Assembly (NCBI GenBank): GCA_963704035.1
Contig: CAVPGR010000003.1
Coordinates: forward strand, 1-12,893
Direction of reading: 5' to 3'
Length of the DNA: 12,893 nt
Source of the DNA: JAOSJL01 sp963704035
Lineage (GTDB): Bacteria > Actinomycetota > Acidimicrobiia > IMCC26256 > JAOSJL01
Shown here: positions 1 to 6,826 of the stretch, piece by piece
How the letters are laid out: each line of letters starts with the position of its first letter
Position numbering within the stretch: the stretch's first letter is position 1
Notes under the pieces: generated by a model
The model's input: the letters and a program-made list of their open reading frames with translations, nothing else
Told to the model about the DNA's origin: nothing
Database searches by the model: none
Translations under genes and position numbers: made by a program

Positions 1-763
1 TATATCCCGCTCGCAGCCCGCGACACGGTCATCGGACTCCTCGCTCTGGAGCACCGCCGCGCCCGCGCCTACGGAGCGGACGAGGTTCGGATCCTGAGTG
101 GTCTGGCGACGCCGGTCGCGCTCGGCGATCGACAACGCCGTCATGTTCGCGAGAATCAGGACGCTGGGCGCCGAAGAGGAGCGAGCGCGGATCGCGCGTG
201 AACTCCACGACAACCTCGCTCAATCGTTGGCCTATGTCGCGTTCGAGTTGGAGCGGCTGGCAGCCGACGATACGGACGGGCAACTGGCGCATCTCCGCGA
301 GATCGTCCGAAGTCAGATCACGGACCTGCGCAATGCCCTGTACGACCTACGCGTGGAAGTCGACGAGCGCCGCGGTCTGCGCCGCGGCGCTGAACGACTA
401 CGCCACCCACTGGAGCGGACGAACGGACGTCGACCTCGAGATGGAGCTCCCCGACCAGGGGCTTCGGCTCCCACTGCCGATAGAGCGTGAGCTCTTGCGC
501 ATCGCCCAGGAAGCTCTCGCGAACGTGGCGCGACACTCCGGGGCCGACCACTGCCAACTGCTCTGGCGCCACGACGACGGCCGGACCCACCTCGAGATCA
601 GCGATGACGGGCGCGGATTTCGCGGCGAGGCGATTCCCGCGCCGGCCATTTCGGACTGACCGGCATGGAGGAGCGGGCTGCGGCGATGAAGGCCGGCATC
701 TCGATCTGGAGCGCCCCGGGCCGCGGCACCCGCGTCTCGGTGGATCTGGACGTCCCGGCGTGA
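1..763 (+). pseudogene. Sensor histidine kinase, 5' partial, GAF + HisKA_3 + HATPase_c, with three frame changes
   Basis: This is the C-terminal part of a NarX/DegS-type sensor kinase that would phosphorylate the next gene's product. Frame 1 (from base 1) reads as the end of a GAF domain (YIPLAARDTVIGLLALEH) up to VAL. Frame 2 continues with AIDNAVMFARI and the HisKA_3 box ARELHDNLAQ, with the phospho-acceptor His at 206-208. Frame 3 carries ALNDYATHW, the N box EALANVARHS (Asn at 522-524) and the G1 box SDDGRGF. Frame 2 then returns with GHFGLTGMEERAAAMKAG, the G2-like GRGTRVSVDL and a TGA at 761-763. The breaks lie near 121-127, 377-383 and 636-646. Skipping one G, skipping one C and adding one G respectively gives a continuous family-like protein. 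Every motif is intact, so indel errors are at least as likely as true decay. The 5' end lies outside the window. Confidence 0.85.
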
Positions 764-1407
764 CACGCGTCCTGCTGGCCGACGATCACACGCTCCTGCG
801 CCACGCTCTGCGCGAGGCACTCGAGTCGGCCGACCTCGAGGTGGTCGCCGAGGCGGCCGACGGCGAAGAGGCGGTTCGCCTGGCCCACGAGACCACCCCG
901 GACGTCGTGGTGATGGACGTGACCATGCCCGTGCTCGACGGCGTGGAAGCCACGCGGCGGATCACGACCGAGATGCCCGGAACCCGTGTCGCCGTGCTCA
1001 CGATGCACGGAGAGCAGCGCCTGCTCGCCGAGGCCGTCAGAGCGGGCGCGGTGGCATTCCTCGGCAAGGACTCGGCCATGAGCGAGGTCGTCGACGCGGT
1101 CCGGGCGGTGGCGGCCGGCGACATCGTGCTCTCACCCGAGATCGGGGCGTCGATGCTGCGCGAGCTCAAGTCGCCCGAGACCCTCGACGCATCGGGTGGA
1201 TCCCCGCTCACCGCACGCGAGGAGGAGGTCCTCCAACTCGTGGCCGACGGCCGCTCGACCGCCGAGATAAGCGAGGAGCTGTTCATCAGTGCCAAGACCG
1301 TCAAGAACCACCTGGCGGCCGTCTACGCCAAGCTCGACGCCCGCGACCGCACCCAGGCGGTCCTGACCGCCGTACGCCGGGGGATCATCTCCCTCCACGA
1401 TGACTAG
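760..1407 (+). CDS. NarL/LuxR-family response regulator
   Basis: A 215-residue, full-length two-component response regulator, expected to be a DNA-binding transcription factor. The receiver domain is at about 1-120: acidic pair D8/D9, phospho-acceptor D53 in VVMDVTMP, T81 and K103 at the usual switch positions. A linker follows, then a GerE/LuxR helix-turn-helix at about 148-210 (LTAREEEVLQLVADG, then SAKTVKNHLAAVYAKL). I chose the GTG at 760 because it begins the canonical VTRVLLADDH strand and overlaps the kinase stop as GTGA, so the pair is probably translationally coupled. Open frame extends upstream to 487, but that part overlaps the kinase and is not receiver sequence. The target genes are not shown by the sequence. 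The next gene downstream is the pilin gene flp, which makes it an attractive candidate. Confidence 0.95.
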   Translation: MTRVLLADDHTLLRHALREALESADLEVVAEAADGEEAVRLAHETTPDVVVMDVTMPVLDGVEATRRITTEMPGTRVAVLTMHGEQRLLAEAVRAGAVAFLGKDSAMSEVVDAVRAVAAGDIVLSPEIGASMLRELKSPETLDASGGSPLTAREEEVLQLVADGRSTAEISEELFISAKTVKNHLAAVYAKLDARDRTQAVLTAVRRGIISLHDD

Positions 1408-1465
1408 TTATTCCGTTCTAGTTCTCAGATACCCCGGTTTCGGCCACAATGAGTCGCCCGACCCA

Positions 1466-1494
1466 TTCACACCGCCACGCACAGTACCGATACT
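1466..1494 (+). promoter_or_regulatory. Candidate promoter of flp
   Basis: TTCACA at 1466-1471 matches 5 of 6 of the housekeeping -35 consensus. After a 17-base spacer, GATACT at 1489-1494 matches 4 of 6 of the -10 consensus. A start about 7 bases later would fall near 1501, where the tandem dyad repeats begin, so both repeats would lie in the transcribed leader. This is consensus matching by eye only. Confidence 0.35.
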
Positions 1495-1500
1495 GGATCC

Positions 1501-1548
1501 GACACCCGGGAACCCCCGGTGGACGGACACCCGGGAACCCCCGGTGGA
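1501..1548 (+). repeat. Two tandem 23-bp dyad repeats in the flp leader
   Basis: Two perfect 23-bp copies at 1501-1523 and 1526-1548 are separated by CG (period 25). Each contains CACCCGGGAACCCCCGGTG, in which 7 of 9 base pairs around the central A are complementary, so each copy is a near-palindrome. They end 22 bases before the flp ATG and just before its ribosome binding site. They could be a double operator for a dimeric regulator, such as the neighbouring LuxR-type protein, or hairpins in the 5' leader RNA. Confidence 0.8.
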
Positions 1549-1570
1549 AACAACCAGGAAGGGCATTTCC

Positions 1571-1753
1571 ATGAACCTCTACGTCATGAAGGCGTGGCTC
1601 CAGGCCCGCTTCGCCAACACCGAGCGTGGTGCCACGATGATCGAGTACGTGCTGCTCGCCGCGCTCATCGCAGTCGTGGTGATCGGTGTCGTCACGTTGG
1701 TCGGTCGTTCGACCAGCACGAAGTTCAGCAGCGTCGACAGCGGACTTCAGTAG
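1571..1753 (+). CDS. flp: Flp/Fap-type prepilin (major type IVc pilin subunit)
   Basis: A 60-residue prepilin, typical in size for Flp pilins. A short basic leader (1-20, ending NTERG) precedes the cleavage motif G20|ATMIEY, with the conserved E25 (+5) and Y26. A single hydrophobic helix (about 27-45, VLLAALIAVVVIGVVTLV) and a short polar tail follow, so the mature subunit would be about 40 residues. A prepilin peptidase would cut after G20, and the helix packs into the pilus core. The ATG at 1571 is set by the strong ribosome binding site AGGAAGGG (1556-1563), which rules out the longer open frame from 1400. The gene stands alone between the response regulator and the convergent end of the assembly operon, with its own candidate promoter. 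Separate control from the assembly genes is therefore likely, as expected for a high-copy subunit. Confidence 0.95.
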   Translation: MNLYVMKAWLQARFANTERGATMIEYVLLAALIAVVVIGVVTLVGRSTSTKFSSVDSGLQ

Positions 1754-1761
1754 CAACCCGA

Positions 1762-1781
1762 CGGCGGACACGCTTCCGCCG
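1762..1781 (+). terminator. Hairpin just downstream of flp
   Basis: CGGCGGA (1762-1768) and TCCGCCG (1775-1781) form a perfect 7-bp stem with a 6-base loop, nine bases after the flp stop. There is no T run after it, so it may end transcription inefficiently, or protect the 3' end of the short flp message. Confidence 0.4.
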
Positions 1782-1798
1782 ACACGGGTACACGAGAA

Positions 1799-1816
1799 AC
1801 CGGCGAGGCCGCCGGT
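1799..1816 (-). terminator. Hairpin downstream of the minus-strand tad operon
   Basis: ACCGGCG (1799-1805) and CGCCGGT (1810-1816) form a perfect 7-bp stem with a 4-base loop. Read on the minus strand it lies 25 bases past the stop of the GT-C-like gene and is followed by TTTCTCG, a weak U tract. It is a plausible terminator for the long minus-strand operon. With the flp hairpin it would insulate the two converging transcripts. Confidence 0.4.
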
Positions 1817-1840
1817 CGGCCGTCGGGACAACTCCCGGCG

Positions 1841-3370
1841 TCACCGATCGGCGGTTTCGTCGCGTTCGGCGGGCGTGAGTTCTCCGGACTCGCGTTCGTA
1901 GACCATGGCCGTGTCGTCCTCGTAGGCGAGCGTCCACTCCGATGAAGCTTCGAGCACCTGGTTCAGCGCACGCTCGGTCGGCCACACCACGACCTCGATG
2001 TCCCGACGGTCCAGAACATCGGACCACCCCTCGCCGACATCGCTCACCTCGTTGTAGTCGTCGAAGACCTCTCGGGGGTACATGTCGACCCGGTCGTCCA
2101 TGTAGACGAGCTGATCCGGCCATGATCTCCATATCAGGTAACCCGCCCACGCATCGGTCGTGAAGACGTTGCTCCCGAGGAGCCCTTCCTCGTCGAGGAA
2201 CGTGGTCGCCTCCACGGGATAGAACTCCAGGTCGAAGTCGTCCTCAGCGACGGCGTTTGCCGTGAGAACGACCGCGGCGAAGATCAGGACGCACGCGAAG
2301 GCCCAGGCCGGAACAGGGGCCAGGGGGCTTCGGAGCCGTCTCGGCACCGCCACGGCGCGTGCGGCGATCGGCAGTGTGACGATCGGGGCGACAGCGACGT
2401 TGCGTCGTGCCCAGAGAGCGAGGAGCACGAAGGGAAGGGTCACGAGTAGATCGCGGCGCGACAAGCGGTGTCGCCCCCGCGCCATCACGACGACCAGCAC
2501 GGCAATCCAGAGTCCGAAGACCATGCCCGCCGGTTCGCGAAAATCCGGAGACGCCCACTCGGTGACCTGTCGGAACATGTCGCCGCGGTCCAGGACCCGG
2601 AGCGGGAAGAGAGCAAGCCTGTATCCGAGTGGAGTGAGGAACACGACCACACTCGAGATCCCCGTGGCGATGAGCAGCCGCCGATCCTCGCCTTCCCACG
2701 GTCGCCGGCCGTCCCACCAGTTCCCGACGAAGTGGAGAGACAGGTAGGCGAAGCCCAGGGCGAAGCTGCCGTGCGCGTTGACCCAGAGCCAGAACAGCAC
2801 GGGGAGGACCACCACGACGTGGCGTCGCACCCACGAATCGCGGACCTCCACGATCCAGACGAGCCCGGCGAAGGCCACGAGGCCGAACGCCAGCGGCCGG
2901 ACCGTCCAGAGCTCCCGGATCGTGAGCACCGCGACGAGTGTCAGCCCGGCGGCGCGCCACGTGTCGTGCGCGAACCGCAGCGCCAGCCGGAAGAGCAGCA
3001 CCATCAGGAGCGCTCCCGCCACAGCGCCCAGGAGTCGGATCCCCCACGGCCCCAGGGTTCGGTCGATCGCCGCATACGCCACTTGGACGAGCCAGGACTG
3101 GTCCACCCAGGACGTCCCGCCCGCCGTGAACGAGTACGGATCGACGCGGGGAATCCCGCCGGATTCGAGGATCAGCTCGCCCGTGCGAAGGTGCCACAGG
3201 AACGAGTTGTCGAACAGGCGCTGGAGGCCGAAGCCGAACCCTGCGAGGGCGAAGGTGGCCGTGATGAGCCCGTCGAGACCGGGCGCCCGACGGGTCGGGG
3301 CCGCCGCCTCAAGGGACGTTTCGGCGGCAACCGGTTCCGGACCGGCGCAAGACTCCGGGGGTGGGCCCAC
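1841..3370 (-). CDS. Large polytopic membrane protein, GT-C glycosyltransferase-like
   Basis: A 509-residue membrane protein. After a charged, Pro/Ala-rich N-terminus the first membrane segment is at about 34-50. It is followed by DNSFLWHLRTGELIL (54-68) and DPYSFTAGGTSWVDQSWL (77-94), the kind of outer loop with acidic and aromatic residues seen in GT-C enzymes that use polyprenyl-linked sugars. Further membrane segments lie at about 112-132, 142-152, 160-175, 184-197, 232-250, 283-297, 308-320, 327-341 and 355-372. The C-terminal soluble part has NVFTTDAWAGYLIWRSWPDQ (401-420) and VYMDDRVDMYPREVFDDY, a motif I associate with uncharacterised GT-C-like proteins. The GTG at 3370 lies nine bases past the tadC stop with no clear ribosome binding site, so translational coupling is likely. 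It is the last gene of the pilus operon. Glycosylation of pilins or envelope polymers is an inference; the substrate is unknown. Confidence 0.8.
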   Translation of the reverse strand: MGPPPESCAGPEPVAAETSLEAAAPTRRAPGLDGLITATFALAGFGFGLQRLFDNSFLWHLRTGELILESGGIPRVDPYSFTAGGTSWVDQSWLVQVAYAAIDRTLGPWGIRLLGAVAGALLMVLLFRLALRFAHDTWRAAGLTLVAVLTIRELWTVRPLAFGLVAFAGLVWIVEVRDSWVRRHVVVVLPVLFWLWVNAHGSFALGFAYLSLHFVGNWWDGRRPWEGEDRRLLIATGISSVVVFLTPLGYRLALFPLRVLDRGDMFRQVTEWASPDFREPAGMVFGLWIAVLVVVMARGRHRLSRRDLLVTLPFVLLALWARRNVAVAPIVTLPIAARAVAVPRRLRSPLAPVPAWAFACVLIFAAVVLTANAVAEDDFDLEFYPVEATTFLDEEGLLGSNVFTTDAWAGYLIWRSWPDQLVYMDDRVDMYPREVFDDYNEVSDVGEGWSDVLDRRDIEVVVWPTERALNQVLEASSEWTLAYEDDTAMVYERESGELTPAERDETADR

Positions 3371-3379
3371 GTGCGGCGC

Positions 3380-4300
3380 CTAGAGAGCGTCGAGCAGCCG
3401 GATCATCGCGGGTCCGATGATGACGACGAACACCGCCGGGAAGATGCAGAACACGAGCGGGAAGAGCATCTTGATGGGCGCCTTCTGCGCTTCCTCCTGG
3501 GCACGGAAGCGGCGCATGACTCTCATGTCGGCCGCCTGGGAGCGCAGGACCCGCGCGATCGACACGCCGAACTGGTCGGCCTGGAGCATCGCCAGGATGA
3601 ACGTGTGGAGTTCGGGAACGTGAGTCCGTTCGTCCATGGCACGAAGTGCGTCCGATCGGGAGGATCCGATCCGGGTCTCACGCAGCACACGGCGAAACTC
3701 CTCCGACAGGTCACTGGGGATCGCCAGTGTTGTGCGGTCGAGCGCCTGGTCGAACCCGAGGCCGGCCTCGACACTGATCACCATGAGGTCGAGCAGGTCG
3801 GGAAGCCGAATGGCGATCTGGTGCTTTCGCTCCTCGACCATCCGGTTCAAAATGGCGTCGGGCGCCATGAAGGACGCGAACCACAGCAACCCGACCGCGA
3901 TCAGACCGACGAGCCCTTGCAGCGTGATGGGCGGAATGGGCAGGAGCAACCATGGCGCCCACACGACCACGGAGACAGCTCCGAGGACCTTGTAGATCAG
4001 CACTCGGTCGATCGTCAGCGACGGCGGATTGCCGGCGTAGACCAACTTCTCCTCGACCTGGTCCACATAGCCTTCGGGAGTGAAACGACCGCCGAAGCTC
4101 GCGATCGCCTCTCCGACGGGTTTGGCGACGCGGTCGGTGAAACCTTCGAGCATCTCGCGGTCGCGTGAGTCCTGGATCTGGTAGCCCTCGAGCTGTTTCA
4201 GCGACTCGCGGGCTTCGGCCCGTTCGGTGACCACCGATCCGACGAAGAGAACGATGAGCAGGACAGCGGCGGCGAGCAGGCCAATGGCGAGGAGGAGCAT
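3380..4300 (-). CDS. tadC: TadC, type II secretion F-domain pilus assembly membrane protein
   Basis: A 306-residue inner-membrane platform protein of the Tad machine; it pairs with TadB beneath the growing pilus. It has an N-terminal membrane segment (3-24), a cytoplasmic stretch and a membrane pair at about 104-146. The T2SSF domain follows, opening with IRLPDLLDLMVISVEAGLGF (164-183) and containing FILAMLQADQFGVSIARVL (234-252). The C-terminal membrane segment is KMLFPLVFCIFPAVFVVIIG (277-296). I chose the ATG at 4300 over an upstream in-frame start at 4360. It lies one base past the tadB stop (TGAGATG), and the longer form would add a Ser/Arg-rich stretch overlapping tadB. The next gene begins nine bases downstream. 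Confidence 0.95.
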   Translation of the reverse strand: MLLLAIGLLAAAVLLIVLFVGSVVTERAEARESLKQLEGYQIQDSRDREMLEGFTDRVAKPVGEAIASFGGRFTPEGYVDQVEEKLVYAGNPPSLTIDRVLIYKVLGAVSVVVWAPWLLLPIPPITLQGLVGLIAVGLLWFASFMAPDAILNRMVEERKHQIAIRLPDLLDLMVISVEAGLGFDQALDRTTLAIPSDLSEEFRRVLRETRIGSSRSDALRAMDERTHVPELHTFILAMLQADQFGVSIARVLRSQAADMRVMRRFRAQEEAQKAPIKMLFPLVFCIFPAVFVVIIGPAMIRLLDAL

Positions 4301-4301
4301 C

Positions 4302-5270
4302 TCAGACCTCGATCGCGACGATCTTGCGCAACCAGATGAACCCGAAGACGGCGGCGACACCCGCCAGGATCATGGCGGCGATACCCGCGGGTTCCTCGAA
4401 CAACGCGTCGAGGTAGCCGGGCGAGATCACGACGAGAATGCCGGCGAAGGCGAACGGGAAGATCCCGAGCACGATGCCCGACATCCGACCTTCCGCCGTG
4501 AGCGTGCGGATCTCGGCGCGCAGGCGCTCACGCTGGCTCATCGTCTCCGCCACCGTGTCGAGAAGCTCCGCGAGGTTTCCGCCGGCCTCCCGTTGGATCC
4601 GTACCGCGAGCACCGTCCAGCGGAGGTCGTCGCTCTCCATTCTGTCGGCGGAGTCCTCGAGCGCGTCCTCCAGGGTGCGGCCGAGTTGCACCTCGTTGAA
4701 GACGCGGCGCAACTCCTCGCCCATCGGGCCCGTTGCGTCGCCGGCGACCGCCTCGAGGCCCTGCTGGAACGAGAAACCGGCACGCAGGGAGCCCGCCAGC
4801 AGCCCGAGTGTGTCGGGTAGCTCGGTCTCGAAGCGCTGGAGCCGCTTGCGTCGCCGCGAGGCGAGGACCGCCAGGGGCACGGCGGTGACGACGATGAGCG
4901 TGATCACTCCGACGATCCACTCCCCGCTCACGAGGAACGCCAGAAGAGCGAAAACGAGAACGGCCGTGACGTAGAAGAAGATCGCCTCCGCTGCGCGCAA
5001 CGGGAGATCGGCCTGTTCCAACTCATTCTCGACGCGATCGAGCAGCCCGGTCCGTTCGGCCATACGGCCGGTAGCGTCGACGGCGGACTTCACCACCCCG
5101 GTCTCTGCCAGCTGGTATTCCTCGGTGTCGGGCGAGCGGCCCTCGAGAGCTGCCGACTGGTACTCGGCCAGTTGATCTTCAGCCGAGGACTCGCGCGTGA
5201 AGACGAGGACGAGACCGATCGCGAGCGACACGACGGCGACACCCAGTACAACGGCGATGACGATTTGCAT
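4302..5270 (-). CDS. tadB: TadB, type II secretion F-domain pilus assembly membrane protein
   Basis: A 322-residue partner of TadC in the inner-membrane platform. An N-terminal membrane segment (2-24) is followed by a charged cytoplasmic region and a membrane pair at about 96-138 ending in ASRRRKRL. The T2SSF domain begins LPDTLGLLAGSLRAGFSFQQ (151-170). It continues with VQLGRTLEDAL (195-204 region) and the conserved QREAGGNLAELLDTVAETMS (226-245) then AEGRMSG (259-265). The C-terminal membrane segments are at about 267-283 and 296-314. The ATG at 5270 follows cpaF by 30 bases, with GAGGG (and AGGAG further out) on the minus strand as ribosome binding site. Confidence 0.95.
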   Translation of the reverse strand: MQIVIAVVLGVAVVSLAIGLVLVFTRESSAEDQLAEYQSAALEGRSPDTEEYQLAETGVVKSAVDATGRMAERTGLLDRVENELEQADLPLRAAEAIFFYVTAVLVFALLAFLVSGEWIVGVITLIVVTAVPLAVLASRRRKRLQRFETELPDTLGLLAGSLRAGFSFQQGLEAVAGDATGPMGEELRRVFNEVQLGRTLEDALEDSADRMESDDLRWTVLAVRIQREAGGNLAELLDTVAETMSQRERLRAEIRTLTAEGRMSGIVLGIFPFAFAGILVVISPGYLDALFEEPAGIAAMILAGVAAVFGFIWLRKIVAIEV

Positions 5271-5300
5271 GGTTGCCCTCGGCTCCTGTCGGCCCGACGC

Positions 5301-6653
5301 CTATCGGATCCCGACGACGCGTTGCTTGAACGGCTGCTGGGAAAACAACTCCGGGGAGAGCTCGATGCCCTGGTCGGCGAGTCGCTCGCTGAAGTTCGGT
5401 CGGATGCCGTTCGTCTTCAGAGTTCCCGCGAACCGGCCGTTCTCGTCGACACCCTGCGAGTAGTCATAGAGGTAGATGTCCTGGAGGACCACAACGTCGC
5501 CCTCCATCTGGAGCACCTCGGAGATGTGGGTCACCCGACGGGTTCCGTCACGCAGGCGCGAGAGATGGACGATCAGGTCGAGCGCTGAGGACATCTGCTC
5601 GCGCACCGCTTTCATGGGGAGTTCCATCCCTGCCATCAGCGACATGGTCTCGATGCGGGACAAGGTGTCCCGGGGTGAGTTCGAGTGGACGGTCGTCAGC
5701 GATCCGTCGTGACCCGTGTTCATCGCCTGGAGCATGTCGAGCGCTTCGCCACCACGGGCCTCGCCGACGACGATGCGGTCGGGGCGCATCCGCAGCGCAT
5801 TTCGCACGAGGTCGCGGATGGTGACCTCTCCCCTGCCTTCGATGTTGGGTGGGCGCGATTCCAGTGAACAGACATGCTCCTGGTGGAGTTGGAGCTCCTT
5901 GGCGTCCTCGAGGGTGACGATCCGCTCGTCTTCGGGGATGAACGACGAGAGCACGTTGAGCAGCGTGGTCTTCCCGGTGCCGGTTCCTCCACTGACGATC
6001 ACGTTGAGCCGACCGCGGACACACAACTCGAGAAACTGGGCGGACTGGGGTGTGAGTGTGCCGAACTTGATGAGGTCGTCGACCTGGAAAGGGTCGGCCG
6101 AGAAGCGCCGGATCGTGAGGAACGGCCCTCCGATGGCGAGAGGCGACAGAACGACGTTCACGCGGGAGCCGTCGGGCAGGCGGGCGTCGACCATCGGTGT
6201 CGACTCGTCGACGCGGCGGCCGACCTGGGAGACGATCTTGTCGATGATCCGACGGAGGTGCGGTTCATCGATGAAACGGGCGTCGGTCCGCTTGATCTTG
6301 CCCTCGGCCTCGACGTACACCTCGTCGTGGCCGTTGACCATGACCTCGGTGAGTGTGGGATCACGTAGCAGCGGCTCCAGGGGGCCGTAGCCCAGGACGT
6401 CGTCGGTGATGTCGGAGATGAACTGGGTCTTCTCGTCGGCCGACAGTGCGGCCTTCTCGAGGGCCAGGGCGGCGTGGACCTGCTCGTGGACCTTACGCTT
6501 CAGTTCGAGGTCGGACAGCCGCTCGTCGTTGAGAGCCGGACCCAGTTCCTGGATCACGAACTGGTGGACCTTGACGCGCATCTCCTCGATCTCCGAGGCG
6601 CGGTGTGTCACCGGGGTCTTCTGGAACTCCTGCCAACGGTTGTATTCAGCCAT
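5301..6653 (-). CDS. cpaF: CpaF/TadA, pilus assembly (type II/IV secretion) ATPase
   Basis: The cytoplasmic hexameric ATPase that powers Flp pilus assembly, here probably the only motor. Residue numbers count from the alternative ATG at 6665 (454 aa). The N-terminal domain includes DITDDVLGYGPLEPLLRD (85-102) and EVMVNG. The core has Walker A GGTGTGKTT (226-234), the Asp box IVTLEDAKEL (249-258), Walker B RIVVGEARGGEA with E302, and the His box GHDGSLTTVHS (319-329 region). All expected catalytic residues are present. The ATG at 6653 (450 aa) has GGAG six bases upstream, whereas the ATG at 6665 has only a weak site, so I prefer 6653. Three degenerate 15-bp repeats lie immediately upstream, between this gene and the read-through end of cpaE. 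Confidence 0.95.
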   Translation of the reverse strand: MAEYNRWQEFQKTPVTHRASEIEEMRVKVHQFVIQELGPALNDERLSDLELKRKVHEQVHAALALEKAALSADEKTQFISDITDDVLGYGPLEPLLRDPTLTEVMVNGHDEVYVEAEGKIKRTDARFIDEPHLRRIIDKIVSQVGRRVDESTPMVDARLPDGSRVNVVLSPLAIGGPFLTIRRFSADPFQVDDLIKFGTLTPQSAQFLELCVRGRLNVIVSGGTGTGKTTLLNVLSSFIPEDERIVTLEDAKELQLHQEHVCSLESRPPNIEGRGEVTIRDLVRNALRMRPDRIVVGEARGGEALDMLQAMNTGHDGSLTTVHSNSPRDTLSRIETMSLMAGMELPMKAVREQMSSALDLIVHLSRLRDGTRRVTHISEVLQMEGDVVVLQDIYLYDYSQGVDENGRFAGTLKTNGIRPNFSERLADQGIELSPELFSQQPFKQRVVGIR

Positions 6654-6670
6654 GGTCTGCTCCATCGTGC

Positions 6671-6715
6671 GTTCGCTCGGTCACCGGCGGGTCAGTCACG
6701 GGCCGCTCAGTCACG
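6671..6715. repeat. Three degenerate tandem 15-bp repeats before cpaF
   Basis: On the minus strand these read CGTGACTGAGCGGCC (6715-6701), CGTGACTGACCCGCC (6700-6686) and GGTGACCGAGCGAAC (6685-6671). Units one and two match at 13 of 15 positions, units one and three at 11 of 15. The first overlaps the TGA that ends the read-through frame of cpaE, and the last ends six bases before the ATG at 6665. Each contains GTGA(C/T), so remnants of duplicated start/stop junctions are possible. Confidence 0.6.
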
Positions 6716-6826
6716 ATCCTTGCGCCTCATGCGACGACGCTTCTTCTTCTTGTCGTTCTTCAGGTCGCTCTCACCCTCACCGTTCGCGGCATCCTCGGGG
6801 CGTCGGCGACGCCCGCGGTTCGGCTC
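6707..6826 (-). other. Out-of-frame continuation of cpaE: basic 39-residue C-terminal tail
   Basis: If one G is skipped in the run at 6826-6828 (minus strand GAGGGAG), the CpaE frame after SDYYAE continues as EPNRGRRRRPED, then an acidic Gly/Glu stretch, then KKKKRRRMRRKDRD and TGA (6709-6707). The read-through protein would have 429 residues. It also shortens the gap to cpaF from over 100 bases to about 40. The unshifted frame instead ends in a short Pro/Arg stretch that looks non-native. The lysine/arginine cluster suggests contact with membrane lipid or nucleic acid, but that is inference. Confidence 0.7.

Noticed and set aside
1501..1548. CRISPR array
   Set aside because: Only two repeats with a 2-bp separation and no spacers; fits a tandem operator or leader repeat.
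1400..1570. A longer start for flp at 1400
   Set aside because: It would cross the tandem repeats and the ribosome binding site; the ATG at 1571 gives a standard Flp prepilin.
2468..4168. A 566-codon plus-strand open frame antisense to the GT-C-like gene and tadC
   Set aside because: Extremely rich in Asp, Glu, Arg, His and Gln with no domain-like pattern; it mirrors two well-supported membrane proteins. A high-GC shadow frame.
4301..4360. A longer TadC start at 4360
   Set aside because: It adds 20 Ser/Arg-rich residues overlapping tadB, whereas the ATG at 4300 directly follows the tadB stop and begins the membrane segment.
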